DNA of 20,058 nucleotides, from the NCBI GenBank assembly GCA_007126465.1, contig SLBE01000151.1, positions 1-20,058 on the forward strand. The letters run 5' to 3'. The translations under genes were made by a program, and so were the position numbers. The notes under the pieces were generated by a model. It made no database searches and had not been told where the DNA came from. It saw only the letters and a program-made list of their open reading frames with translations. The DNA is from Syntrophomonadaceae bacterium (GTDB lineage Bacteria > Bacillota > Dethiobacteria > DTU022). Below, piece by piece: positions 6,577-13,725 of this stretch (positions within the stretch are counted from its first letter, which is position 1; each line of letters begins with the position of its first letter).

Positions 6577-9411
6577 TTGGTAGAAAAGAAAAAACCGTTT
6601 GATCAAGAAATAGATAAAACCAAAAAGAAAAGCCCAAGGAAAAAACGCAGCATTTTAAAAATTATACTGCTCGTATTTTTTTTGTTACTTCTTATTGGAG
6701 GCGGCGCTGCTGCAGCAGTCTTAAACAGTTATATCAGCGATGCACCTGAACTTGACACTACTCGACTGGCAACGGTGGAAACATCTTACCTTTTCGATGT
6801 TAATGGCGAAGAAATAACCGCTTTACATGAAGAACAAAACCGGATTGCTGTCAGTCTCAACCAGGTCCCTGAGCATGTTCAGCAGGCCTTTATTGCCATT
6901 GAGGATGAACGCTTTTACGATCATTTCGGGTTTGATATTACCGGCAGTATAAGGGCGGCGTACGCCAACCTGAGAGCCGGCAGAATAGTCCAGGGGGCCA
7001 GCACCATCAGCCAGCAGCTGGCGCAAAATGCATTTTTAACCACTGAAACTAGTTATGAAAGAAAAGTTCAGGAAATATGGCTGGCTATTCAGCTGGAACA
7101 AATATATGGTAAAAATGAGATTTTGGAAATGTATTTAAACCGGATATATTTCGGTAATGGGGCTTACGGTGTTGAAGCCGCTTCACAAACTTATTTTGAC
7201 AAAAGTGTGGAAGAAATTAATGTAAATGAAGCAGCTATGCTTGCCGGTGCCGTGCAGTCACCAAATTTATTTAATCCTTTTGATAACCAGGCTGAAGCAG
7301 AAGCCAGAATGCGCATTGTCCTTGGTAATATGCACAGGCAGGAAATGCTGACTGAAGAAGAATATAACCAGGCCCTGAACCGGCAGATGTCATACGGAAC
7401 ACCGAGAGAAGAGGAATATCCCTACCCGCATTTCGTAGATTATGTTGTTCACGAGGAACTAATAGAGATTCTTACTGGTCTGCCTACGATTGACTCACGC
7501 CAGGAAGCTTACCTGGCAATTTATACAGACGGACTAAGGGTTTACACTACCCTCGATCCTAAAATGCAGATCCATGTTGAATCAGTGCTGGCCAACGAAG
7601 AGTTATATCCTACAACTATTCATGTAAACATGGCCGAAGCCAGGGCAGCAATTGCTTCCCTGACCGGCGATCAGGATCTAACCAGGGCCCAGCTTGAAGA
7701 ACTGGAAGATGAAGAAACCGGTGTGGCCCAACCCCAGGCAGCCATCGTCCTTGCTGACCCTGAAACAGGCCAGATCCGGGCGTTAGGTGGAGGGCGAGAA
7801 TACCAGAAAAGGGTTGATGAAATTCTTCGTTTTAAAACTTTACGTCAGCCCGGTTCAGCTATTAAGCCTATAATAACTTACGGCCCTGCTTTTGAAGAAG
7901 GTACTCTGGCCGGTGCCGGCTCAACCCTTGATGACTCTCCATATATAGGCCCCAGGGGTGACTGGTTCCCGGAAAATTTCGACTATCAATTCAGGGGCTT
8001 TATTCCGGCCCGTGATGCCCTGTATTTCTCATATAACATTCCGGCGGTAAGGGCTTTTGAGGATTTAGGACCACGGGTTGGAGCTGAATATGCTCAGAGG
8101 ATGGGTATTACCACACTTCACCCTGACGAGATGGAAAATATCGCATTAACACTTGGCGGATTTACCAGGGGTGTAAGCGCAATTGATATGGCCCAGGCTT
8201 ACAGTGTTTTTGCTAATGATGGAGTCAAGGTTGGGCTGCACACTGTAGAACGAATAGAAGACCGTTATGGAGAGGTTTTATATGAAAACCGTGCAAATCC
8301 GGAGCAGGTATTAAGCCCCCAGGCTGTTTTTCTGGTTAATGATATTCTGCAGGACTTCGTAACTCAATACCTTGGCCGGGCCCTGCAAATTGACCGTCCG
8401 GTAGCGGCAAAGACCGGTACCACCGACGACTGGAAGGATGTTTACCTGGCCGCCTACACACCAAACCTGGTTGCCACCTTCTGGATGGGTTATGACGAAC
8501 CTAAAATGGGCAGCATCCAACAGGGATGGAGATACTCCACTGCTTTTCTGCGAGAAGTCTTCCTGGAAGCTTTTGAAGACCTGGAAATCCAGGATTTTGA
8601 ACAACCTGATGGAATTGTCCGGGCAGCAGTATGTTCCAGATCCGGGTTGTTGCCTAATGATTCATGTCAGGAAGCTGACTCTGTCAGAACCGATTATTTT
8701 ATTGCAGGCCAGGTGCCGGCTCAAAGATGTGACATGCATGATGGACGCTTTTATAACCGCCCACCATATATTATTACCGATGGACGCTGGTCAACACGTG
8801 GCGGGCCCGGTCGTGGACCGCAGGATGCAGAGGAGATGCCGGCTGATCCCAGGGTCCTGGATATGGCGGAACAGCGCGGCCGGACAACCGACGATATTAC
8901 TTTATTTAACGCATACGTGACTGAAGATGGTGTGACCCTGCAGTGGGAATATGACGGACCTGATGCGGCAGGCTTTGTCCTGCAGAAAGTATCCACTGAA
9001 ACCGGCGAAGAAACTTACAGGGAACTAAGTGCCGATGCTCGCCAGTACTCAGACCCGAATATTGAAATGGATAGTTCTTACACCTATACCTTGTCTGCCC
9101 AACAGGCAGACGGAACAGCTGCTGATCCGGCTACCGTTGCTGTAAGCACAGCGACTTCTCCCGGTGGCGGCTTTCTCGGCCAACGTGACGATTCAGGACC
9201 GGTCGTGGTTCCAGATGTAACTGGTAAGTTCTCGGCAATGGCAGAAATGGAAATGTCCAGTCTCGGTCTGAGTACTGTGGTGGAACAGCGTTATGATGAT
9301 GAAGTAAGAGTAAACAGAGTCATCGAACAAGTTCCTGCAGCGGGGACAACCTTGAGCACAAGCCGTCAGGTTACATTGATAGTTTCAAGGGGACCGGATC
9401 CAAACAATTAA
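6577..9411 (+). CDS. Class A penicillin-binding protein (PBP1A type) with C-terminal PASTA domain
   Basis: This bifunctional peptidoglycan synthase has 944 residues. It starts with a basic cytoplasmic tail (1-25) and one membrane anchor (about 27-49). A GT51 glycosyltransferase domain follows, with catalytic Glu109 in E-D-E-R-F-Y-D-H and G-A-S-T-I-S-Q-Q-L at 140-148. The transpeptidase has SxxK (Ser427-Lys430), SxN (Ser485-Asn487) and KTGT (612-615). The C-terminal part adds a fibronectin III-like domain (about 772-857) and one PASTA domain (about 875-937, V-V-V-P-D-V-T-G-K). PASTA domains bind wall fragments. All catalytic motifs are intact. The start is a TTG with AGGAGG 11 bases upstream. 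Cys686, Cys697 and Cys718 lie outside the membrane and could pair. The gene ends 14 bp from the stop codon of a convergent gene. Confidence 0.95.
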   Translation: MVEKKKPFDQEIDKTKKKSPRKKRSILKIILLVFFLLLLIGGGAAAAVLNSYISDAPELDTTRLATVETSYLFDVNGEEITALHEEQNRIAVSLNQVPEHVQQAFIAIEDERFYDHFGFDITGSIRAAYANLRAGRIVQGASTISQQLAQNAFLTTETSYERKVQEIWLAIQLEQIYGKNEILEMYLNRIYFGNGAYGVEAASQTYFDKSVEEINVNEAAMLAGAVQSPNLFNPFDNQAEAEARMRIVLGNMHRQEMLTEEEYNQALNRQMSYGTPREEEYPYPHFVDYVVHEELIEILTGLPTIDSRQEAYLAIYTDGLRVYTTLDPKMQIHVESVLANEELYPTTIHVNMAEARAAIASLTGDQDLTRAQLEELEDEETGVAQPQAAIVLADPETGQIRALGGGREYQKRVDEILRFKTLRQPGSAIKPIITYGPAFEEGTLAGAGSTLDDSPYIGPRGDWFPENFDYQFRGFIPARDALYFSYNIPAVRAFEDLGPRVGAEYAQRMGITTLHPDEMENIALTLGGFTRGVSAIDMAQAYSVFANDGVKVGLHTVERIEDRYGEVLYENRANPEQVLSPQAVFLVNDILQDFVTQYLGRALQIDRPVAAKTGTTDDWKDVYLAAYTPNLVATFWMGYDEPKMGSIQQGWRYSTAFLREVFLEAFEDLEIQDFEQPDGIVRAAVCSRSGLLPNDSCQEADSVRTDYFIAGQVPAQRCDMHDGRFYNRPPYIITDGRWSTRGGPGRGPQDAEEMPADPRVLDMAEQRGRTTDDITLFNAYVTEDGVTLQWEYDGPDAAGFVLQKVSTETGEETYRELSADARQYSDPNIEMDSSYTYTLSAQQADGTAADPATVAVSTATSPGGGFLGQRDDSGPVVVPDVTGKFSAMAEMEMSSLGLSTVVEQRYDDEVRVNRVIEQVPAAGTTLSTSRQVTLIVSRGPDPNN

Positions 9412-9425
9412 ATAGCTTTTAGGCT

Positions 9426-9731
9426 TTATTCTTTTATACCCCAAAACCTTTTGCCCTGTTCATGCAGACATAATACATGTGTGTCAGGAAAAGTTCTTAA
9501 TGCCAGGGAGATACGGGTAGCAGGCTGATGAAATGAACTACAGCTGTTACCGTAAAGTATCTCCCCTTCTTCTTTCAGTGCTTTCCACTGTTCAGGGAAT
9601 TCCATGCGAAATTCTGCTACTACCTGATCTTTCTTTTTAAATAATCCGGGTTCCAGCAAGCTTAAAACCTGTTTTTCAATATTTAAAGTCATGGTCAGTT
9701 GCTCATCCTTTACCATAATAACAAGTAACAT
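9426..9731 (-). CDS. Small protein of unknown function downstream of mutS2
   Basis: I do not recognise this protein of up to 101 residues. It has no signal peptide or membrane segment. The middle is charged (K-K-K-D-Q-V-V-A-E-F-R-M-E-F-P-E-Q-W), and the C-terminal half has a small conserved-looking stretch with Cys64 and His67 (N-S-C-S-S-F-H-Q-P-A-T-R). The first ATG is only 2 bases after the mutS2 stop, which suggests translation by re-initiation. ATGs at 9716 and 9692 are alternatives, and the last has AAAGGATGAG upstream. As the last gene of the mutS2 transcript it may be co-expressed with MutS2. Its stop codon faces that of the PBP gene across 14 bp. That it is a real gene is probable from length, spacing and strand. 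Confidence 0.6.
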   Translation of the reverse strand: MLLVIMVKDEQLTMTLNIEKQVLSLLEPGLFKKKDQVVAEFRMEFPEQWKALKEEGEILYGNSCSSFHQPATRISLALRTFPDTHVLCLHEQGKRFWGIKE

Positions 9732-9733
9732 TT

Positions 9734-12127
9734 TTAACTTTTCAGCTCAACCACAGTGACCCCTTCTCCGCCTTCACCGGAACTACCCCCCCGAAAAGCA
9801 GTAACCAGCGGGTGCTCCTTCAGGTATGAGCGCAATCCCTGCTTAAGCTTACCTGTGCCCTTACCGTGTATGATGTCTACCCTGCTCAAACCTGCCCAGA
9901 GGGCATTGTCCAGCAGTTTATCAACCAGGGGACGGGCCTCGTCCAGGTTCAACCCGCGCAGGTCAATTGAATTTTTCACACTCATATCTTTGCTAACACT
10001 ATAGCTTCCCGACGATTGAGTCTTAATGTCACCTGCTTCCTTTTTGCCCAATTTCTTATCCAATCGCAACTCCTGCAGCGGCAGGTGTACTTTCATAGCC
10101 CCGACCTGGACCAGGGCCTCTTCTTTATCGAAAGAAACTACTTCTCCTTTTTGCTTGATACTGCGGACATAGACCGGTGCACCTACTGCCAGATCTTCTT
10201 CTTTTAAGCCAAATTCAGCATTGTCTTCCATTTCTTCAGGTTCATCAGTCTCCCTGCGCAATTCGTTTAATTCCTGGCGGGCCTGTTCAGCCCTGGCAAG
10301 AGTGTCCTGCTTCCCCGTTTCACTTTTCAGTGTTCTTAACTCCCTGATAATCTGGTCCGTTTTGGATTTTGCTTTCTTAACCATATCCCTTGCTTCTTCC
10401 CTGGCTTCAGACAGTATATCCTCACGCCTGGCCTTTAGCATTTCTTGTTCTTTTTCCAGCTCTTCCATTAACAACTCGGCCCGACTGCGATCTATTTCAG
10501 CCTGGCGGCTGTCACGATGATAACGCTGTTGATCTTCAACCAGGCTGGCAATAACAGACTCTACCTGATCGTGAGAGCGGTGCACAAATGTTTTCGCTTT
10601 TTCTAAAACATGTTCAGGCAAACCAAGCTGTGAGGCAATGTAAAAAGCATTACTTTGGCCCGGCACACCCTGCAGGAGACGATAGGTCGGGGTTAAGGTG
10701 TCAGGATCAAATTCCATGGCCGCATTTTGCATCTTATCCTGGACCTGTGCAAATAATTTAAGCTCATTAATATGTGTAGTCGCAACTGTCAGCGCCTCAC
10801 GGGTTGTTAATTCACCAAGAATAGCCATGGCTAAAGCAGAACCTTCAGAAGGATCGGTTCCAGCACCCAGTTCATCAAACAATGTCAGGGTCATAGGACC
10901 GGATTCATTTATTATCTCAATAATATTACGCATATGCCCGGAAAATGTGCTAAGAGACTGGGCAATGCTTTGCTCGTCACCGATGTCGGCACGAACTTTA
11001 TCAAATATAGTCAACCTGGTTTCTTTACCCGCCGGGATATGCAATCCACTCTGTGCCATGACCGTCAGTAAACCAATAGTTTTTAGTGCTACAGTTTTTC
11101 CACCGGTATTTGGTCCTGTTACAACAAGAGTTTGGACTTGATCGCCCAGTTCAAGATGAAGAGGCACTTTTTCTCCGGTCAACAGTGGATGTTTTGCCTT
11201 TTCCAGGTATATACCTGCTTTATTGTCCTGGTATAGCAACGGCTCATTACCATCCATTTCCAGGCTGAGGCGGCCACGGGCAATTATAAAATCAAGTTCT
11301 CCGTAAACATTACTATTAAATGATAGCTTTTCACTTTCAGCATCTACTTTAGCGCTTAGCATAATTAAAATACGTTCAATTTCCTTTTCTTCCTGGCGCT
11401 GCAGTGAAGTTGCATCATTTTGCATATTAACAACCGGCAAAGGTTCAATGAATACTGTTGCACCGCTGGCTGATTGATCATGGACAACACCTTTTATATT
11501 TTGCCGGTACTCCTGTTTAACAGGCAAAACATAGCGACCGCTGCGAATTGTAACAAGGCTTTCCTGCAGGTAGCGTCTGTAACTTGAACTGCGCAGATAC
11601 TCATCAAGTTTTTCCCTGATTTTGTTTTGCAGTGAAACCTTTTTGCGACGCAGTGAAGCGAGTTCTGTTGAAGCTGTATCAAGTACATTTCCTTCAGGAT
11701 CAATCGATTTTTCCAGGGCAGAAAGTAATTCCGGACAAGTATTAATTTGACCTGACTTCACACACAGAGCAGGATAAAGTTCACGCTGATCCTTATCCTT
11801 AAAAAATGCCTCCCAGCGGCGCGCGGCTTTTAGGAAAGTTAATATTACCGCCAATTCCGCACCCGATAAAGATGCACCCTTAACAACCCTGGTTAAATAG
11901 GCATTAATATCTTCAACGGGTGAAGGAGTAAAAGCATTTTTTGAACACATAAGTCTTGCCTCGCCGGTTTCCTTTAGCCGCCTGGAAACCAGTTGGAAGT
12001 CTGAAACAGGGACTATTTCCTCTGCCATTTTCCTGCCCAGCGGGCTAATGGTCTTTTCAGCAAGCTTATGCCTGATTTGATCATACTCAAGCACTTTAAT
12101 TTCTCTGTTTGTTACTACGCTATTCAA
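9734..12127 (-). CDS. mutS2: MutS2 (ATPase with Smr nuclease domain)
   Basis: This 797-residue MutS2 protein is of normal family length. The MutS core and clamp helices are followed by the ATPase: Walker A G-P-N-T-G-G-K-T (338-345), D-I-G-D-E-Q-S-I (381-388), Walker B T-L-F-D-E (415-419) and T-T-H (450-452). A long charged coiled-coil region (about 510-640) follows. The Smr domain begins at I-D-L-R-G (721-725), with H-G-K-G-T-G near 754. MutS2 lacks a mismatch-binding domain. It is known to suppress recombination in some species and, in Bacillus, to act on collided ribosomes. I chose the TTG at 12127-12125 because AAGGAGAG lies 8 bases upstream. It overlaps the end of the upstream glycosylase gene by 8 bases. 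Confidence 0.95.
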   Translation of the reverse strand: MNSVVTNREIKVLEYDQIRHKLAEKTISPLGRKMAEEIVPVSDFQLVSRRLKETGEARLMCSKNAFTPSPVEDINAYLTRVVKGASLSGAELAVILTFLKAARRWEAFFKDKDQRELYPALCVKSGQINTCPELLSALEKSIDPEGNVLDTASTELASLRRKKVSLQNKIREKLDEYLRSSSYRRYLQESLVTIRSGRYVLPVKQEYRQNIKGVVHDQSASGATVFIEPLPVVNMQNDATSLQRQEEKEIERILIMLSAKVDAESEKLSFNSNVYGELDFIIARGRLSLEMDGNEPLLYQDNKAGIYLEKAKHPLLTGEKVPLHLELGDQVQTLVVTGPNTGGKTVALKTIGLLTVMAQSGLHIPAGKETRLTIFDKVRADIGDEQSIAQSLSTFSGHMRNIIEIINESGPMTLTLFDELGAGTDPSEGSALAMAILGELTTREALTVATTHINELKLFAQVQDKMQNAAMEFDPDTLTPTYRLLQGVPGQSNAFYIASQLGLPEHVLEKAKTFVHRSHDQVESVIASLVEDQQRYHRDSRQAEIDRSRAELLMEELEKEQEMLKARREDILSEAREEARDMVKKAKSKTDQIIRELRTLKSETGKQDTLARAEQARQELNELRRETDEPEEMEDNAEFGLKEEDLAVGAPVYVRSIKQKGEVVSFDKEEALVQVGAMKVHLPLQELRLDKKLGKKEAGDIKTQSSGSYSVSKDMSVKNSIDLRGLNLDEARPLVDKLLDNALWAGLSRVDIIHGKGTGKLKQGLRSYLKEHPLVTAFRGGSSGEGGEGVTVVELKS

Positions 12128-12716
12128 GTGATTCTCTCCTTGACAAATAATTGCTACCACTAATAATATAACGCAACTTCTTGCTTGTTGCTACAGATAT
12201 GCCTATTCGTGGCGTTGCTTTAACCTCTGTTTTTTCATTTATGCTGCTATTTTCTTTTAAATACAATGGTTCTTGCCATAGTTCATGACCGTCTAATGTT
12301 CTATCAATGGCAAAGGCCTGGCATAATTTCCCCGGGCCATTGGTTAAATCTCTATCAAGTTCGGGATAACTCCTTCGCTCACGCATTAAATCAAGCCCTT
12401 CTAAAGGCTCAACCGCCCTGACTAACACTGCCTCCCCCTGGCCAATCGGTCCGGTTACCACGTTAAAGCAGTAATAATTTCCATATATGAAATAGATATA
12501 TGCTTTGCCTGCCTCACCAAACATGGTTTCGTTACGCCTGGTTTTGCCCCTTGAGGCGTGGCAGGCCTGATCGTTTTTACTTAAGTAAGCTTCCGTTTCG
12601 ACAATCATTCCTTTTACCAGGCCATCTTCCGTTTTCCGGCAAAGGTAGTGCCCCAGGAGGCTTCTGGCTACATTTTCAGCTTTTCCAGTTGTAATTTTTT
12701 TTCTTAAATACCGCAA
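12120..12716 (-). CDS. 3-methyladenine DNA glycosylase (AAG/MPG family)
   Basis: This 198-residue base-excision repair enzyme belongs to the alkyladenine glycosylase family, which removes 3-methyladenine and hypoxanthine from DNA. The family motif V-E-T-E-A-Y-L is present, with Glu42 and Tyr44 matching the human general base (Glu125) and intercalating tyrosine (Tyr127). R-N-E-T-M-F-G and Y-I-Y-F-I-Y-G-N-Y-Y-C-F-N follow, where Asn85 fits human Asn169. I chose the TTG at 12716-12714 because AGGAG lies 11 bases upstream. The frame stays open to 12779 without support. The gene sits between cvpA and mutS2, an insertion into a common cvpA-mutS2 order, and its end overlaps the mutS2 start. A hairpin precedes it. 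Confidence 0.9.
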   Translation of the reverse strand: MRYLRKKITTGKAENVARSLLGHYLCRKTEDGLVKGMIVETEAYLSKNDQACHASRGKTRRNETMFGEAGKAYIYFIYGNYYCFNVVTGPIGQGEAVLVRAVEPLEGLDLMRERRSYPELDRDLTNGPGKLCQAFAIDRTLDGHELWQEPLYLKENSSINEKTEVKATPRIGISVATSKKLRYIISGSNYLSRRESLE

Positions 12717-12763
12717 GATTAAATATTCTCCTGTGTTAAACAGCTGATTTATGCATAAAAATG

Positions 12764-12792
12764 CCGGTATTCTATACACATAAAAATACCGG
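12764..12792 (-). terminator. Probable intrinsic terminator after cvpA
   Basis: On the minus strand CCGGTATT (12792-12785) pairs perfectly with AATACCGG (12771-12764) across a 13-base loop, followed by CATTTTTATG. The T-run is short, so termination is probably partial. It lies 13 bases after the cvpA stop and about 47 bases before the glycosylase start, where I see no clear promoter. Confidence 0.5.
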
Positions 12793-12805
12793 GTTACTTA
12801 GATAA

Positions 12806-13375
12806 TCAGGAATTCATATTGATATAGTAGTTTAGGAACATCTCCCCAATATCTTTTGCTATCGGAGTCAGGTAATGATCGGTTATAAAAACTATTTCAG
12901 AGCTATCAAGCGCATCCATAAAAAACTGCAAGGGCACCAGGGATAGCGCAGCAATGATAATATAGACAAAAAAAACACCAACCAGCGCACCAAGCACGCC
13001 CCCGCCAACCCGATTGAAAAACCCGATTACCGGGATCCGGTTAACCGATCGGAACCCACCTGAAAACAAACGAAATACCACGCTTAATACAAGAAATAAA
13101 GCGAGAAAAGTTAACACCCCGGCAATTAACTGGGGAACTGCTTCAAAAGCGAGCTCCACTCCCAGGCTCTCAATTACCTCGTGATGGGGCATAATGTCTT
13201 CAGGGTTTACGTAGTCGGCAAGGCTATAGCTAAATTGACGACTGCCCCAAAGTGACGCAATGATGATCAGAAAAAAGCCAAAAATATCAAACAACTGCTT
13301 AATCATGCCGCGTGAAAAACCGCTGACGAAATGAAGCAGAAATACAACTATTAAAATGATATCGAGCCAGGTCAT
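12806..13375 (-). CDS. CvpA family membrane protein
   Basis: This 189-residue protein has four predicted membrane segments (about 4-22, 29-44, 83-104 and 124-147). The family motif D-I-I-L-I-V-V-F-L-L-H-F-V-S-G-F-S-R-G-M opens the protein, and N-R-V-G-G-G-V-L-G-A-L-V-G lies before the last segment. In E. coli CvpA is needed for colicin V production and has been linked to envelope stress. In Firmicutes it is found next to zapA and mutS2 with no established function. GGAGTGA lies just upstream of the ATG, and the zapA stop codon lies within this site, only 5 bases before the start. Translational coupling with zapA is therefore likely. Confidence 0.88.
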   Translation of the reverse strand: MTWLDIILIVVFLLHFVSGFSRGMIKQLFDIFGFFLIIIASLWGSRQFSYSLADYVNPEDIMPHHEVIESLGVELAFEAVPQLIAGVLTFLALFLVLSVVFRLFSGGFRSVNRIPVIGFFNRVGGGVLGALVGVFFVYIIIAALSLVPLQFFMDALDSSEIVFITDHYLTPIAKDIGEMFLNYYINMNS

Positions 13376-13380
13376 TTATT

Positions 13381-13638
13381 TCACTCCATATCTTTAGCTT
13401 CGTCGGCAGTACGCGGTTTTTCCTGTTTTAGCCTGAGCAGTTCGTCGGCAAGGTTAAGCGCTGCTAAAACGGCAATCCGTTGGCGGCTCATCTGGTGATT
13501 GCTTTCCGACAACTTTCTCATCAGGTTATCAACATAACGCCCAACATGTTCCATTTCTTCTGTTGAAGAAGAGCCTCTAAGAATGTACTCCTCACCCATA
13601 ATGTAAACAGCCACCCTGTTTTTACCCTTATCTTCCAT
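13381..13638 (-). CDS. zapA: Cell division protein ZapA
   Basis: ZapA bundles FtsZ filaments and stabilises the Z ring at mid-cell. The 85-residue protein has the usual form: an N-terminal beta-rich head (V-A-V-Y-I-M-G-E-E-Y-I-L-R-G), a helix with Y-V-D-N-L-M-R-K-L, then R-I-A-V-L-A-A-L-N-L-A-D-E-L, which leads into a C-terminal coiled coil. The length is normal. It follows pheT by 83 bases, a spacer that holds competing inverted repeats, and precedes cvpA by 5 bases. The ribosome binding site is modest (AGGGTG about 8 bases from the ATG). Confidence 0.92.
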   Translation of the reverse strand: MEDKGKNRVAVYIMGEEYILRGSSSTEEMEHVGRYVDNLMRKLSESNHQMSRQRIAVLAALNLADELLRLKQEKPRTADEAKDME

Positions 13639-13658
13639 TAAACCGCACCCTGCCTTCC

Positions 13659-13725
13659 AATTAGTCAGAAATAGGTACTAATTTAGATATTTCGTGATAA
13701 CAGGGTTAATATCCTGCCTGACTAA
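13659..13725 (-). promoter_or_regulatory. Competing inverted repeats between pheT and zapA
   Basis: TTAGTCAG (13661-13668) pairs exactly with CTGACTAA (13718-13725), the latter covering the pheT stop codon. The first segment also belongs to a local repeat, AATTAGT (13659-13665) with ACTAATT (13677-13683). The two helices share bases 13661-13665, so they exclude each other. No T-run follows. A role in setting zapA expression or RNA processing is inference. Confidence 0.45.

Noticed and set aside
8438..8920. 160-codon plus frame inside the PBP gene
   Set aside because: It lies wholly within the PBP coding sequence, in another frame, with no ribosome binding site and no recognisable domain.
9395..9430. 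Bidirectional terminator between PBP and the small ORF
   Set aside because: Only a 3-bp AGC/GCT pairing is visible; no stable stem.
10698..11141. 147-codon plus frame opposite mutS2
   Set aside because: It is antisense to the conserved MutS2 ATPase domain and shows no family features.
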